Source: Duganella rivi (GTDB lineage: Bacteria; Pseudomonadota; Gammaproteobacteria; Burkholderiales; Burkholderiaceae_D). From it: a stretch of DNA of 64,000 nt. Within the stretch, counting starts at the first letter, position 1. Each line of letters opens with the position of its first letter. Below the pieces are notes generated by a model that ran no database searches, was not told the origin of the DNA, and saw nothing but the letters and a program-made list of their open reading frames with translations. The position numbers were made by a program, and so were the translations under genes. This document shows, piece by piece, positions 16,786-25,417 of the stretch. The stretch covers positions 331,029 to 395,028 of the forward strand of contig NZ_WWCK01000006.1 in the NCBI RefSeq assembly GCF_009857435.1. The letters are read 5' to 3'.

Positions 16786-19700
16786 ATGAAAACCAAGACC
16801 ACCGCGATTACTAACGCCGTGCTGTTGCTCGTGGCCGGCATCACCGGCGCCGCGAGCGCGCAAGAGGAAGCAGCGGCGCCGTCCAAACCTGAAGAGAATC
16901 AAGTCGTTATCACCGGCTCGCGCCTTGCCAACCGCGGCTTCCTTGCGCCGACGCCGGTCACCGTGGTCGACGCCACCGAACTCAAGGTCAGCGGCACGCA
17001 AAACCTTGAGAACCTGCTCAACGACACGCCGCAATTCACCGCCAACCAGCTCAATAGCCCGACCGCCAACACCGTGCAGGCCGGCCAGCCATCCGGCACC
17101 TCGACGCTGAACCTGCGCAACCTTGGCCCAACGCGCAACCTGGTGCTGGTCAACGGCCGCCGCTACGCCATCACCGGCCCGGACTTCACCACCGACATCA
17201 ACACCATCCCTACCGCGCTGGTGAAGCGGATTGAAACCGTGACCGGCGGCTCGTCCGCCGTGTACGGTTCAGATGCGATCTCGGGCGTGGTCAACTTCAT
17301 CCTGCGCGACAATTACGAGGGCGCGGAAGTCAACGTGCAGGGCAACTGGGACCAGCCGACCCACACGCCAACCAAGAGCATCGACCTGACCGTCGGCGGC
17401 AATTTCGACAACAAGAAGGGCAACGCCGTCCTGTCGATCAACTTCCAGGACCGCCAGGGCATGACGCGCGGCGATGTTGGCGGCTATGCCGTGCCGTCGC
17501 TGGGCGATGGCTGCGTGACGGCGGCCTCATGGTCGGCCACCGGCCCGGGCACGCCGCTGAGCGTGCCTTCCGGCCAGACCTGCTTGTCGGCCGGCGGCCG
17601 TCCGGGCCTGGTGTACAGCGGTTCCTCCACCGTGCCGACCGGCCGCATCGGCAACCTGCCGCTGTATGGTTCCACCAGCTCCAACGCCGCGCTCGATGCA
17701 GCGATGGCGGCAGCCGGCTTGCAGAATATGAGCTCGCTCGGCGCGATCTTTGATTCGACCGGCAAGGTGGTGCGTCCTTACACCACGGCCGATGCTTACG
17801 ATCTCGGCCCGGTCTCCTACGTGGTCACGCCACAGAAACGCTGGGTAGCTAACGCCTTTGCCCACTACGACATCAACGAGTACGCGACCGGCTACACCGA
17901 GATCCACTTCAGCAATAACACGGCCAACGTGCAGATCGCTCCGGCCGGCGCGGGCGCCAACTTCCTGGTCAACACCAACAACCCTTACCTCAGCCCGCAG
18001 ATGCAGGAAGTGCTGCGCCAGCTGGACTTGAAGGAAAGCGGCACCACCCGCGTCACCAACGGCTCGCAAACCTTGTCGACCACGCCGGGCGACGGGCTCG
18101 CCATACTCAATCTGAATCGCCGCCTGAATGACATCGGCCCCCGCTTTGCCTCGACCGACCACTCGACCTTCCGCATCGCGCTGGGCCTGAAGGGCAAGCT
18201 GAACGACGTGTCGGAGAACTACCTCACCGACCTCAAGTACGATATGTACTACACCAACAGCCGCACCACGGAATCGCAGTACCAGACCGGCTCGATCTCG
18301 CTGAGCCGCTACCAGAACGCGATTCTGTCGCAGAATGGCGCAGCACCGGTGCTCAATCCTTTCGGCCAGAACATCACCTCGGCGGCAGCCAGCGCCGTGG
18401 CGATTTCGTCCAACTCGACCATCACCGCCGAACAGCAAGGCGCGGCCGCCAACCTGACCGGCAAGCTGCTGGAATTGCCGGCCGGCCCGGTTGACTTCTC
18501 CACCGGCGTCGAGCGCCGCCATGCGTACAGCCGCTACACACCGGATGCCTACCTGTCCTCGGGCGACGTATCGGGCTGGAACGCGGCACGCGCCACCCAA
18601 GGCGAATCAACCGTGAAAGAAATCTTTGGCGAAGTGCGCGTGCCGCTGCTGTCGGACAAGCCATTTGCCAAGAACCTGAGCGTAAGCGGCGCATTCCGCC
18701 GTTCCGACTATGACGTGGAATCGGTCGGCACGGTGTGGACCAACTCGGTCGGCACCGAGTGGACGCCGATCGAGAGCCTGACCTTCCGCGCACAGAAACA
18801 GAAGTCGATCCGCGCACCGAACGTGGGCGAACTATTCGGCGGCCAAGGCACCAACGGCCCAACCGCAACCGATCCATGCTCGAGCCGCCAGCCGACTGCG
18901 CAGCAAACCGGCGCCGTCCGTGCAGTGTGCGTGGCAACCGGCGTGCCGGCCAACTTGGTGTTCGATCAATCGGTACAACCGACCAACTTCCTGACGCAAA
19001 TCGTCGGCGGCAATCCGAATCTGAAAGCCGAGACTTCGCACACCACCACCTTCGGCGCAGTGTTTGCCCCGAAAGCAGTCCCCGGCCTGCAACTGAGCGT
19101 GGACTACTACAAGATCACGCTGGACGATGCGATCTCGACGCTGGGCGGCGGCGGCATCCAGTCGGTGCTGAACCTGTGCTACAACACCATCCAGAACGCC
19201 AACAGCGTGTACTGCAAGGCCATCAACCGCGATCCAATCACTGGCCAGATCGCCGCGCCGACCTACGTGATGACCACGGCGGCCAACATCGGCGGCATCA
19301 AGACCGAGGGCTACGACTTGGCCGGCCACTACGGCTTCCGCACCGGCTGGGGCTTGATGGGCGCCGATACGCGCTGGAATATCGACACCAACTGGACCTA
19401 CGTGAAAGAGCTGACCTTCACGCCGATTCAAGATCTGCCGAACATCACCAACCAGTGCGTCGGCAGCTTCGGCCAGACCTGCGGCCAGCCGCTGCCGAAG
19501 TGGAAAGGCACGGCGCGCCTGACCATGAACTCGGGCAAGCTGATGCTGTCGGCACGCGCGCGCTACATCGGCAAGGTGACGGTGGATACCTATGTGCTGC
19601 CAGCCACCTCGGGCGGCACGCCGCCAGCGCTAGACTCGCTGACCAATCCGAAGATCAAGGCTTACACCTACCTTGACTTGACGGCGGGCTACGACTTCAC

Positions 19701-19854
19701 CAAGTCGGTCAGCGTGACGGCCGGTATTCGCAACGTGCTGGATAAAGATCCGCCAGTGCTGGGTTCGTCGCAGCTGCCGGCGAATAACACCATCGCGGCG
19801 ACTTATGATCCGCTGGGCCGTAACCTGTTCTTCAGCTTGAACGTCAAACTGTGA
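16786..19854 (+). CDS. TonB-dependent receptor, 1022 residues (pectin locus)
   Basis: Outer-membrane receptor expected to take up pectin oligosaccharides. The signal peptide ends near GAASAQ. NQVVITGSRL (about residues 38-47) is a TonB-box-like motif; the plug domain follows (TLNLRNLGPTRNLVLVNGRR; IETVTGGSSAVYGSDAISGVVNFI). A long barrel ends in FFSLNVKL. The ATG at 16786 has GAGGAG about 8 bases upstream. The next gene, a GH28 protein, starts with GTG inside the receptor stop (GTGA overlap), so the two are translationally coupled. The neighbouring enzymes are all plant-cell-wall hydrolases. The receptor resembles the large oligosaccharide-type plug receptors of Caulobacter and Xanthomonas more than siderophore receptors. 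The exact ligand is inferred. Confidence 0.9.
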   Translation: MKTKTTAITNAVLLLVAGITGAASAQEEAAAPSKPEENQVVITGSRLANRGFLAPTPVTVVDATELKVSGTQNLENLLNDTPQFTANQLNSPTANTVQAGQPSGTSTLNLRNLGPTRNLVLVNGRRYAITGPDFTTDINTIPTALVKRIETVTGGSSAVYGSDAISGVVNFILRDNYEGAEVNVQGNWDQPTHTPTKSIDLTVGGNFDNKKGNAVLSINFQDRQGMTRGDVGGYAVPSLGDGCVTAASWSATGPGTPLSVPSGQTCLSAGGRPGLVYSGSSTVPTGRIGNLPLYGSTSSNAALDAAMAAAGLQNMSSLGAIFDSTGKVVRPYTTADAYDLGPVSYVVTPQKRWVANAFAHYDINEYATGYTEIHFSNNTANVQIAPAGAGANFLVNTNNPYLSPQMQEVLRQLDLKESGTTRVTNGSQTLSTTPGDGLAILNLNRRLNDIGPRFASTDHSTFRIALGLKGKLNDVSENYLTDLKYDMYYTNSRTTESQYQTGSISLSRYQNAILSQNGAAPVLNPFGQNITSAAASAVAISSNSTITAEQQGAAANLTGKLLELPAGPVDFSTGVERRHAYSRYTPDAYLSSGDVSGWNAARATQGESTVKEIFGEVRVPLLSDKPFAKNLSVSGAFRRSDYDVESVGTVWTNSVGTEWTPIESLTFRAQKQKSIRAPNVGELFGGQGTNGPTATDPCSSRQPTAQQTGAVRAVCVATGVPANLVFDQSVQPTNFLTQIVGGNPNLKAETSHTTTFGAVFAPKAVPGLQLSVDYYKITLDDAISTLGGGGIQSVLNLCYNTIQNANSVYCKAINRDPITGQIAAPTYVMTTAANIGGIKTEGYDLAGHYGFRTGWGLMGADTRWNIDTNWTYVKELTFTPIQDLPNITNQCVGSFGQTCGQPLPKWKGTARLTMNSGKLMLSARARYIGKVTVDTYVLPATSGGTPPALDSLTNPKIKAYTYLDLTAGYDFTKSVSVTAGIRNVLDKDPPVLGSSQLPANNTIAATYDPLGRNLFFSLNVKL

Positions 19855-21344
19855 GCGGCCACAACCTGCAACGCCGGCGCTTGACGCTGGCATTGGGCGG
19901 CGGCCTCGCCAGCGGCTTGCTGTTGCCGCTGGCCTCGGCGGCCGCAAGCTGCGCAGCCGGCTCCGATTGGGCCGCCCCGCTGCGGCGTGATTTGGATGCG
20001 ATGGCTGCACAACTGACGCGTACCTTGAAGCCGTGGTCCGTCCCTGCCCGCGTGTTCACGCCGGAGGAACACGGTCTGGCGGCTGGCACCGGCGTGCTGG
20101 CCACACCAGCCATCCAACGCGCTGTAGACGCTTGTGCAATGGCTGGTGGCGGCACGGTACGGCTATCACAAGGCGACTACCTGAGCGGCACCATCGTGCT
20201 GCGCTCCGGCGTCATGCTGGAAGTCGCTGCCGGTGCGCGCCTGCTGGCCAGCACCAACCTCCAAGACTATCCCGAGCACCGTGCACAACGCCCCACCGTC
20301 CAAGACAGCAACATGGGCATGAACCAATCGCTGATCTTCGCGGAAGGCTGCGAACGCATCGGCATCAACGGCAAAGGCCTGATCGACGGGCGCGGCACCA
20401 AGGACAACTTCCCCGGCGAGGAAACCATCGGCGCCACGCCGGGCCGGCCGTTCATCATCCGCATCATCGACTGCAAGCAGGTAGTCGTGCGCGACATCCA
20501 CCTCAAAGACTCGCCGTGCTGGATGCAAAACTACCTCAACTGCGAAGACCTGCTAATCGACGGCATCCGCGTTGAAAACCAGGCCAACCACAACAACGAC
20601 GGCCTCGACATCGACAGCTGCCGCCGCGTCATCGTGCGCAACAGTTTCATCAACGCGCAAGACGACGCGATGTGCTTCAAAGGCGCGGGCCAGCGCACCG
20701 CCGAAAACATCCTGATCGAAAACTGCCAGTTCTACAGTACCTGCAACGCGCTCAAGTTCGGCACCGATTCTCAGGGCGATTTCCGCAATGTACTGGTGCG
20801 CAACGTGGTGCTAGGCGGGCCGGCCAGCGACATGCGGGCGATCAACCGGCGCAAGGCTGACGGTGGCATCTCGTGGGAAATTGTCGATGGCGGCACGCTG
20901 GAACGCGTACTGGTGCACGACGCGCGCATCGTCCGTGCCGAGAGTCCACTATTCCTGCGATTGGGCGACCGTGGCCGTGTACGTCCCGAACAGAAACGGC
21001 CGGGGCCGGGCGTACTGCGCTACATCGTCTACGACCGCATCAGCGGCGATGACAACGGCATGCGTGGCTCGTTCTTCACCGGCGTTAGCAATGCGCAGAT
21101 CGAGCACGTGCTACTGCGCGATGTGGATCTGACCATGGCTGCGGCAACCGCTCCCGCCGCCGTTGCAGTCGACATCCCCGAAGCACCGGCCGAGTATCCC
21201 GATCCGCATATGTTCTCCACCGTGATGCCGGCTTACGGCTTGTGGGCGCGCCACATCAAGCACCTGACCTTGCAGCGGGTACGCTTCCGCGTTGTTGGCA
21301 AGGACGCGCGGCCGGAAGTGCTGGCCGATGCCTGCCGTCAGTGA
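19851..21344 (+). CDS. GH28-like beta-helix hydrolase with atypical catalytic motifs
   Basis: Right-handed beta-helix protein of 497 residues, start GTG 19851, overlapping the receptor stop by four bases. A Tat-type signal (QRRRLTLALGGGLASG) precedes the mature part. Motifs follow GH28 order but only partly: NNDGLDIDSC, then AQDDAMCFKG. In place of the GHG motif it reads CNALKFGTDS, and no RIK-type motif is obvious. The two aspartate motifs remain, so it may be a rhamnogalacturonan- or exo-acting relative, or a divergent family member with changed specificity. The stop overlaps the end of the GH43 gene on the other strand by seven bases. Confidence 0.8.
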   Translation: MSGHNLQRRRLTLALGGGLASGLLLPLASAAASCAAGSDWAAPLRRDLDAMAAQLTRTLKPWSVPARVFTPEEHGLAAGTGVLATPAIQRAVDACAMAGGGTVRLSQGDYLSGTIVLRSGVMLEVAAGARLLASTNLQDYPEHRAQRPTVQDSNMGMNQSLIFAEGCERIGINGKGLIDGRGTKDNFPGEETIGATPGRPFIIRIIDCKQVVVRDIHLKDSPCWMQNYLNCEDLLIDGIRVENQANHNNDGLDIDSCRRVIVRNSFINAQDDAMCFKGAGQRTAENILIENCQFYSTCNALKFGTDSQGDFRNVLVRNVVLGGPASDMRAINRRKADGGISWEIVDGGTLERVLVHDARIVRAESPLFLRLGDRGRVRPEQKRPGPGVLRYIVYDRISGDDNGMRGSFFTGVSNAQIEHVLLRDVDLTMAAATAPAAVAVDIPEAPAEYPDPHMFSTVMPAYGLWARHIKHLTLQRVRFRVVGKDARPEVLADACRQ

Positions 21345-22882
21345 GCGACGCGGAACCAGTCGACGTCGATGTAGCCGGCCTTGTCGCCTTTCACGTACGT
21401 GAAGACGGCAGGCCGGCTGCCCTTCCACCATGAAAACTTCGCCAACTGCGTGACCGGGCCGACATTCGTGTACGGCCCTTTTTCATTGAGTGCGTAGGAG
21501 AACTGCACGGTTTGATCTTCTTTCACCACAGCGCGCAGGATCACCGCGCTGGCGTCGATCTTGGCGATGCGGGTTTCCTCTCCGGCGTTGGAATAGGTGA
21601 GATAGTTCACGCCCTCTTCCCGCACGATGCCGGCCCATGGCACCTTCACGCCGAACAGGCTGAGGCCAGCGCGTTGCGTGTCGGCCAAGCCACCCAATTC
21701 CATGCGCGTGGTGATCTCTGACTGCGGGCCTTGCAAAATCTGCGTCAGCGTATTGCGCGCACCGACCAAGTACGTGGATTGGCTTGCTTCAATCCGCATG
21801 AAGCCGGGGCGCTTGCTCAGGCTCCAGCGCGTGTTGTCCGGGTTGTGATTCCACGACCATTGCAGGCCTAGCGTGGTGGATGAAAACTCGTCGCTGTCTT
21901 GTAGCTTGTAGTCGCTAGCTTGCACGTCCGGCGCTGCGTGCTTTAGCACCGGCGTGCCATTGTCGCCCATGATAGGCCAATCATCCTTCCACACCACCGG
22001 CTGCAAGTGCGCGATGCGGCCGAATGCACCAGTGCTGTTGAAGTGGATGAACCAGCCCTGCCCCGAAGGCGTCTCAACGTAGCCGCCTTGGTGCGGGCCC
22101 TTCAAGCCGTTGCCCGGCTTGAGCGCGAGATGCGTTTCATACGGCCCATCGATAGTCTTAGAGCGCAGCACCGCTTGCGGCCCCGTCTCCACGCCACCAA
22201 TCGGCGCGAAGATGTAGTAGTAGCCGTTGCGCTTGTAGACCTTGGGGCCTTCGAAGATCGGCAGATTAACCTTGTCCTCAATGATGGTCTTGCCCGCGTC
22301 ATACAGCGTCTTACCGTCCGGACTCATGGCGTGCAGGATGCCGGGGCCGGCGCCGACCTTGGAGTGCACCAGGTAAGCCTTGCCATCGTCATCCCAGAAC
22401 GGACACGGATCTTCATAACCCGCACCGGCCAGCACCAAGGTCGGCTCCGACCAGGCACCGGCCGGATCCTTGGCCGTGCTCATGAAAATCCCCTCGCCCG
22501 GCGTGGCCCAGTACACGTAAAACAGACCGTTATGAAAACGTATCGAAGGCGCCCAAACACCGCCGGCATAGCGCAGCCCGTCGCCAACCGGTTTGGAGAC
22601 CGCATCGGTCAACGGAAACGGCGGCACCATGTCGTAGGAAGGATGGAAATTCAGCCTGGGCAGCACATGGCCGGCGATCTTCCAGTGCACCAGATCCCTG
22701 GACGTCAACACCGGAATCCCCGGTGAGAAGTGGAAGCTCGATGCGACAAGGTAATAGTCGCTACCGACGCGGATCACATCTGGATCAGAGTAATCCGCAT
22801 AAATCACCGGATTCGCATACTCCGCCGCTCCTGCAACCGACCAAGCCAAAGCCAACGCCCCAACCAAATTCCGCATTTTCAC
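21338..22882 (-). CDS. GH43 beta-xylosidase / arabinofuranosidase
   Basis: Secreted five-bladed beta-propeller hydrolase of 514 residues, active on xylan or arabinan side chains. A short signal peptide (NLVGALALAWSVAGA) is followed by the GH43 N-terminal signature YSDPDVIRVGSDYYLV with the catalytic base Asp (about 33). FSPGIPVLTSRDLVHW and YEDPCPFWDDDGKAYLVHS hold further family residues. The C-terminal part (about 320-514) is a beta-sandwich often attached to GH43 xylosidases. The start is GTG 22882 with GGAG 7 bases upstream; ATG 22876 is an alternative. A perfect FNR/ANR-type palindrome lies about 100 bases upstream. It belongs to the plant polysaccharide locus. Confidence 0.88.
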   Translation of the reverse strand: MKMRNLVGALALAWSVAGAAEYANPVIYADYSDPDVIRVGSDYYLVASSFHFSPGIPVLTSRDLVHWKIAGHVLPRLNFHPSYDMVPPFPLTDAVSKPVGDGLRYAGGVWAPSIRFHNGLFYVYWATPGEGIFMSTAKDPAGAWSEPTLVLAGAGYEDPCPFWDDDGKAYLVHSKVGAGPGILHAMSPDGKTLYDAGKTIIEDKVNLPIFEGPKVYKRNGYYYIFAPIGGVETGPQAVLRSKTIDGPYETHLALKPGNGLKGPHQGGYVETPSGQGWFIHFNSTGAFGRIAHLQPVVWKDDWPIMGDNGTPVLKHAAPDVQASDYKLQDSDEFSSTTLGLQWSWNHNPDNTRWSLSKRPGFMRIEASQSTYLVGARNTLTQILQGPQSEITTRMELGGLADTQRAGLSLFGVKVPWAGIVREEGVNYLTYSNAGEETRIAKIDASAVILRAVVKEDQTVQFSYALNEKGPYTNVGPVTQLAKFSWWKGSRPAVFTYVKGDKAGYIDVDWFRVAH

Positions 22883-22978
22883 AAGCCATCTCCATCATTG
22901 CGATAGCTAGGCAGTAGACCATGCGTCCGGCCGGAGCAGCAATCAACATTGTGATTTTCAATATCGAAGATTTTTTTG

Positions 22979-23004
22979 ACAATTTTGATTCAAATCAAAA
23001 TTGT
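22979..23004. promoter_or_regulatory. FNR/ANR-type box in a 26-bp palindrome
   Basis: ACAATTTTGATT-CA-AATCAAAATTGT is a perfect inverted repeat with 12-base arms. Its core TTGAT-TCAA-ATCAA (22985-22998) is an exact FNR/CRP-superfamily consensus. It lies between tRNA-Arg and the GH43 gene, upstream of the latter. On the tRNA's strand no T-run follows, so a terminator role is unlikely. Confidence 0.6.
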
Positions 23005-23083
23005 TGCAGAAAGTTCTCACCCGCTTTTTACGCTGCAATGCAGCATGAGAATTTTTGCAAGGTATTGATTTTTATGGGGAATT

Positions 23084-23159
23084 TGGTGCGGCTGGCGGGG
23101 ATCGAACCCACGACCCTTGGCTTCGGAGGCCAATACTCTATCCACTGAGCTACAGCCGC
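23084..23159 (-). tRNA. tRNA-Arg (anticodon CCG)
   Basis: The minus strand gives a full cloverleaf of 76 bases including an encoded CCA. GCGGCTG pairs with CAGCCGC in the acceptor stem. The D-arm region reads AGCTCAGTGGATAGAGT. The anticodon stem is TTGGC/GCCAA around loop CTCCGAA, with anticodon CCG. The T-arm contains GGTTCGATCCC. No integrase or att-like direct repeat is next to it. Confidence 0.97.
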
Positions 23160-23360
23160 GACAGGGGGATACACGAAGGTGTGCCGTAGGATACCGTTTT
23201 TATCGCACCCCGTCCATGGGGGCGTGTCGTTTTCAACAAGTTTGCGTTTCCCTCGGGGCATTCTTGTGTCTATAATCAGCCGTTTGGTGAATGTTTTACA
23301 AGGCAGCTGCTGATCCACTCTTCGCGCCACCCGGCTTGAAATTTGTCTGTTAAGGAAATC

Positions 23361-23909
23361 ATGAGCGACGCACACAACGAACACGAATCCGCCATCAAAA
23401 CGCCTAAGCAACTGGTTGCAGCCGTTGTCGGCGTCTTCGCAATAACCATTTTCGGCATCATCCTGCTAGTCCAGTTTGTGACGACCAATAAGCTGACCGG
23501 CGCCGGCTCCAACAGCCAGTCGCCGGAAGAGATCGCCACCCGCATCGCTCCTGTCGCCGACCAAGGCTACACCCTGAAAGACGCCAACGCGCCGAAAGTG
23601 CTGCAAACCGGCGAAGCCATCTACACTGCCACCTGCGCAGCCTGCCACGGCGCCGGCGTTGCGGGCGCACCGAAGTTCGGCGATGCCGGCTCGTGGGGCG
23701 CGCGCATTGCGCAGGGTTACGACACCGTGGTGAAGCACGCAATCGAAGGCTTGCGCGCCATGCCTGCCAAAGGCGGCAATCCTGACCTGGATGACGTGGA
23801 AGTCGCGCGCGCCGTGGTCTACATGGCCAACGCTTCGGGCGGCAAGTTCAAGGAACCGGCTGCTCCGGCGCCAGCCGCCGCACCGGCCGCTGCTGAACCG
23901 CAAAAGTAA
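23361..23909 (+). CDS. Membrane-anchored cytochrome c5-family protein
   Basis: Class I c-type cytochrome of about 182 residues with one haem site, CAACH (about 95-99), anchored by an N-terminal membrane segment (VVGVFAITIFGIILLVQFV, about 22-40). A methionine likely to be the sixth haem ligand is seen in LRAMPAKGGNPDL. A Pro/Ala-rich tail (about 165-180) ends the protein. Start ATG 23361 is chosen because AAGGAA lies 5 bases upstream. It probably carries electrons in the periplasm, as cytochrome c5-like subunits do, but the partner enzyme is not in the window. It is followed by a GC-rich terminator at 23931-23955. Confidence 0.88.
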   Translation: MSDAHNEHESAIKTPKQLVAAVVGVFAITIFGIILLVQFVTTNKLTGAGSNSQSPEEIATRIAPVADQGYTLKDANAPKVLQTGEAIYTATCAACHGAGVAGAPKFGDAGSWGARIAQGYDTVVKHAIEGLRAMPAKGGNPDLDDVEVARAVVYMANASGGKFKEPAAPAPAAAPAAAEPQK

Positions 23910-23930
23910 GCGGCTACCGCCTCAACGAGA

Positions 23931-23955
23931 AACCGGCCTGCGCGGCCGGTTTTTT
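23931..23955 (+). terminator. Rho-independent terminator after the cytochrome gene
   Basis: AACCGGCC-TGCG-GGCCGGTT-type hairpin followed by TTTTTTT, about 20 bases after the cytochrome stop codon. The converging lipoprotein gene ends in the same stretch, so it may serve both. Confidence 0.85.
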
Positions 23956-24515
23956 TATTTGCACAGGCCGAATGCCTTGCGATCCGCGAAGTAGCGGTAA
24001 GTGAAGGTACGCATCGGATACTTGGTGAGTGCGATTTCAAATGCCGGCGGTGTGATGTCAAAGCGCTCCGGCAGTTTCTCACTCACGCGCAGACGCACGC
24101 GCCAGATGGTTTCGTCGCCGGTAGCGCCGGCGATCAGCATATCCGGCACCTTGGGAATCTCTTCCACAATTTCCGGGCGCGACGTAGTGGTGCGCTGATA
24201 GAAGCTCACCAGTTTCGCCTGAGCCAGCACCGGCCCTTTCGGCGCAGTGACGTTGTAATCGCGGCTAGTGAACAGCGCCCGCTGGCCACGCGGCACAATG
24301 TAGACAAAGGTGAACTCAGCCCCGCCATCCGGCAGCGTCACCGGCGGCGTGGTCGACACGCTGATCCCGCGCGGCAGTTCAAAGCGCGAACCGTCCTGCC
24401 AACTGGCGCACTCCGGCGTCGCCGCCATGTACACATCAACCGGCGTATAAGATTCGCCGCAAGCACTCAGCAGCAGCGGCAAGGCAAGAGAGGATGCGAT
24501 GTAGCGCAAACGCAT
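23955..24515 (-). CDS. Putative lipoprotein of unknown function
   Basis: Protein of 186 residues with a lipoprotein signal peptide (ALPLLLSACGES; lipobox Cys about 19), so it is expected to be anchored to a membrane facing the periplasm. The mature part is rich in beta-strand-like segments (GGAEFTFVYIVPRGQRALF; DETIWRVRLRVSEKLPERFD) without a motif I recognise. Start ATG 24515. It has no operon partner: the toxin-antitoxin pair is divergent and the cytochrome gene converges. Confidence 0.65.
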   Translation of the reverse strand: MRLRYIASSLALPLLLSACGESYTPVDVYMAATPECASWQDGSRFELPRGISVSTTPPVTLPDGGAEFTFVYIVPRGQRALFTSRDYNVTAPKGPVLAQAKLVSFYQRTTTSRPEIVEEIPKVPDMLIAGATGDETIWRVRLRVSEKLPERFDITPPAFEIALTKYPMRTFTYRYFADRKAFGLCK

Positions 24516-24595
24516 GATGTTGAACTTCTTGAAATTGGAAGCCGCTAGTTTACTCTGAAATGGTAGAAGGTCTTACCGTTTTGAGGAGAATCACT

Positions 24596-24805
24596 ATGTC
24601 TATCCCACTTATCGACGACGATGTAAAACTGGAGCAGGCAGCGCAATTTCTTAATGTGTCACAGCCGTATCTGCTCCAGCTACTTGAACAAGGTGCTGTT
24701 GATCTAAACAACTTGGCAGCGTACAAGGCTGAACGAAAGAAGATTTCTCAACAAGCGCTCCAACAACTTGTAGATCAAGCGCAGGAGCTAGACATGGGGT
24801 ACTGA
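24596..24805 (+). CDS. Antitoxin with excisionase-like helix-turn-helix
   Basis: Small protein of 69 residues with a helix-turn-helix of the excisionase/MerR type (KLEQAAQFLNVSQPYLLQLL, about 10-29), followed by a helical tail. Start ATG 24596 has GAGGAG 7 bases upstream. Its stop overlaps the PIN gene start (TGATG), a typical antitoxin-toxin junction. It probably binds the operon promoter and neutralises the toxin. Base composition is lower in GC than the neighbours, in keeping with a transferred cassette. Confidence 0.8.
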   Translation: MSIPLIDDDVKLEQAAQFLNVSQPYLLQLLEQGAVDLNNLAAYKAERKKISQQALQQLVDQAQELDMGY

Positions 24806-25368
24806 TGGCTGCGAATGTCGACAGAGTCGTGCTGGACGCTTGCGTACTCTACCCCGCACCACTACGCGACTTGCTGCTGAGTTTGGCTTCGGCTGGTTTG
24901 TTTCAAGCGAGATGGACAAGGATGATTGAGGCTGAGTGGATTACAAGCCTACTCGAAAATCGCACAGATCTCCGTCCTGAAGCCTTGGCCCGCACCGCAG
25001 AACTGATGAATCAAGCTATCGATGGCAGTTTGGTCGAACACTTCGAGCACCTGATTGATTCAATAACGCTTCCCGATCCCGACGATAGGCATGTTTTGGC
25101 GGCTGCCATAGCCTGCCAAGCAACGACTATCGTCACCTTCAATATAAGAGACTTTGGGCAGCCGCCAGCGATCACCATCTTGCATCCCGATGATTTCTGT
25201 ACGGGTCTGTATGCAAGGGAGCCAGAAATCGCCGTAGCGGCTATCCAAGCGCTACGGCGGCGACTACGTCGGCCATCCAAAACCGCGCAGCAACTCATCG
25301 AAACCTACGAGCGCCACGGCTTGCCAAAGACGAGCCGCATTCTGCGAGCTAATACTGCCCTGCTCTGA
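24805..25368 (+). CDS. PIN-domain toxin, ribonuclease
   Basis: Protein of 187 residues with a PIN-type nuclease fold. Acidic residues sit at the expected places: LDACVLYP (Asp about 10), MIEAEWITSL (Glu about 41), LPDPDDRHVLAA (Asp about 91-94) and FNIRDF (Asp about 116). Toxins of this family cleave RNA, often tRNA or mRNA, and are silenced by the partner encoded just upstream (4-base-style overlap). The target RNA cannot be predicted. The C-terminal region (RRRLRRPSKTAQQLIETYER) is basic and longer than in minimal VapC toxins; this is the PIN family usually paired with excisionase-like antitoxins. Confidence 0.85.
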   Translation: MAANVDRVVLDACVLYPAPLRDLLLSLASAGLFQARWTRMIEAEWITSLLENRTDLRPEALARTAELMNQAIDGSLVEHFEHLIDSITLPDPDDRHVLAAAIACQATTIVTFNIRDFGQPPAITILHPDDFCTGLYAREPEIAVAAIQALRRRLRRPSKTAQQLIETYERHGLPKTSRILRANTALL

Positions 25369-25372
25369 AATG

Positions 25373-25396
25373 AAAAAAGACCGCATTGCTGCGGCC
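25373..25396 (-). terminator. Terminator of the TonB receptor-M13 operon
   Basis: On the minus strand a 7-bp stem (GGCCGCA/TGCGGTC, one G-U) with a GCAA loop is followed by TTTTTT, about 22 bases after the last M13 stop. Confidence 0.85.
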
Positions 25397-25417
25397 TTTG
25401 CTTGCATTATCGTGGAA

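Noticed and set aside
22979-23004. Terminator of tRNA-Arg
   Set aside because: No T-run follows on the tRNA strand; the core is an exact FNR-type site instead.
23084-25368. Genomic island inserted at tRNA-Arg
   Set aside because: No integrase and no direct repeat of the tRNA end were found; only the toxin-antitoxin pair has lower GC.
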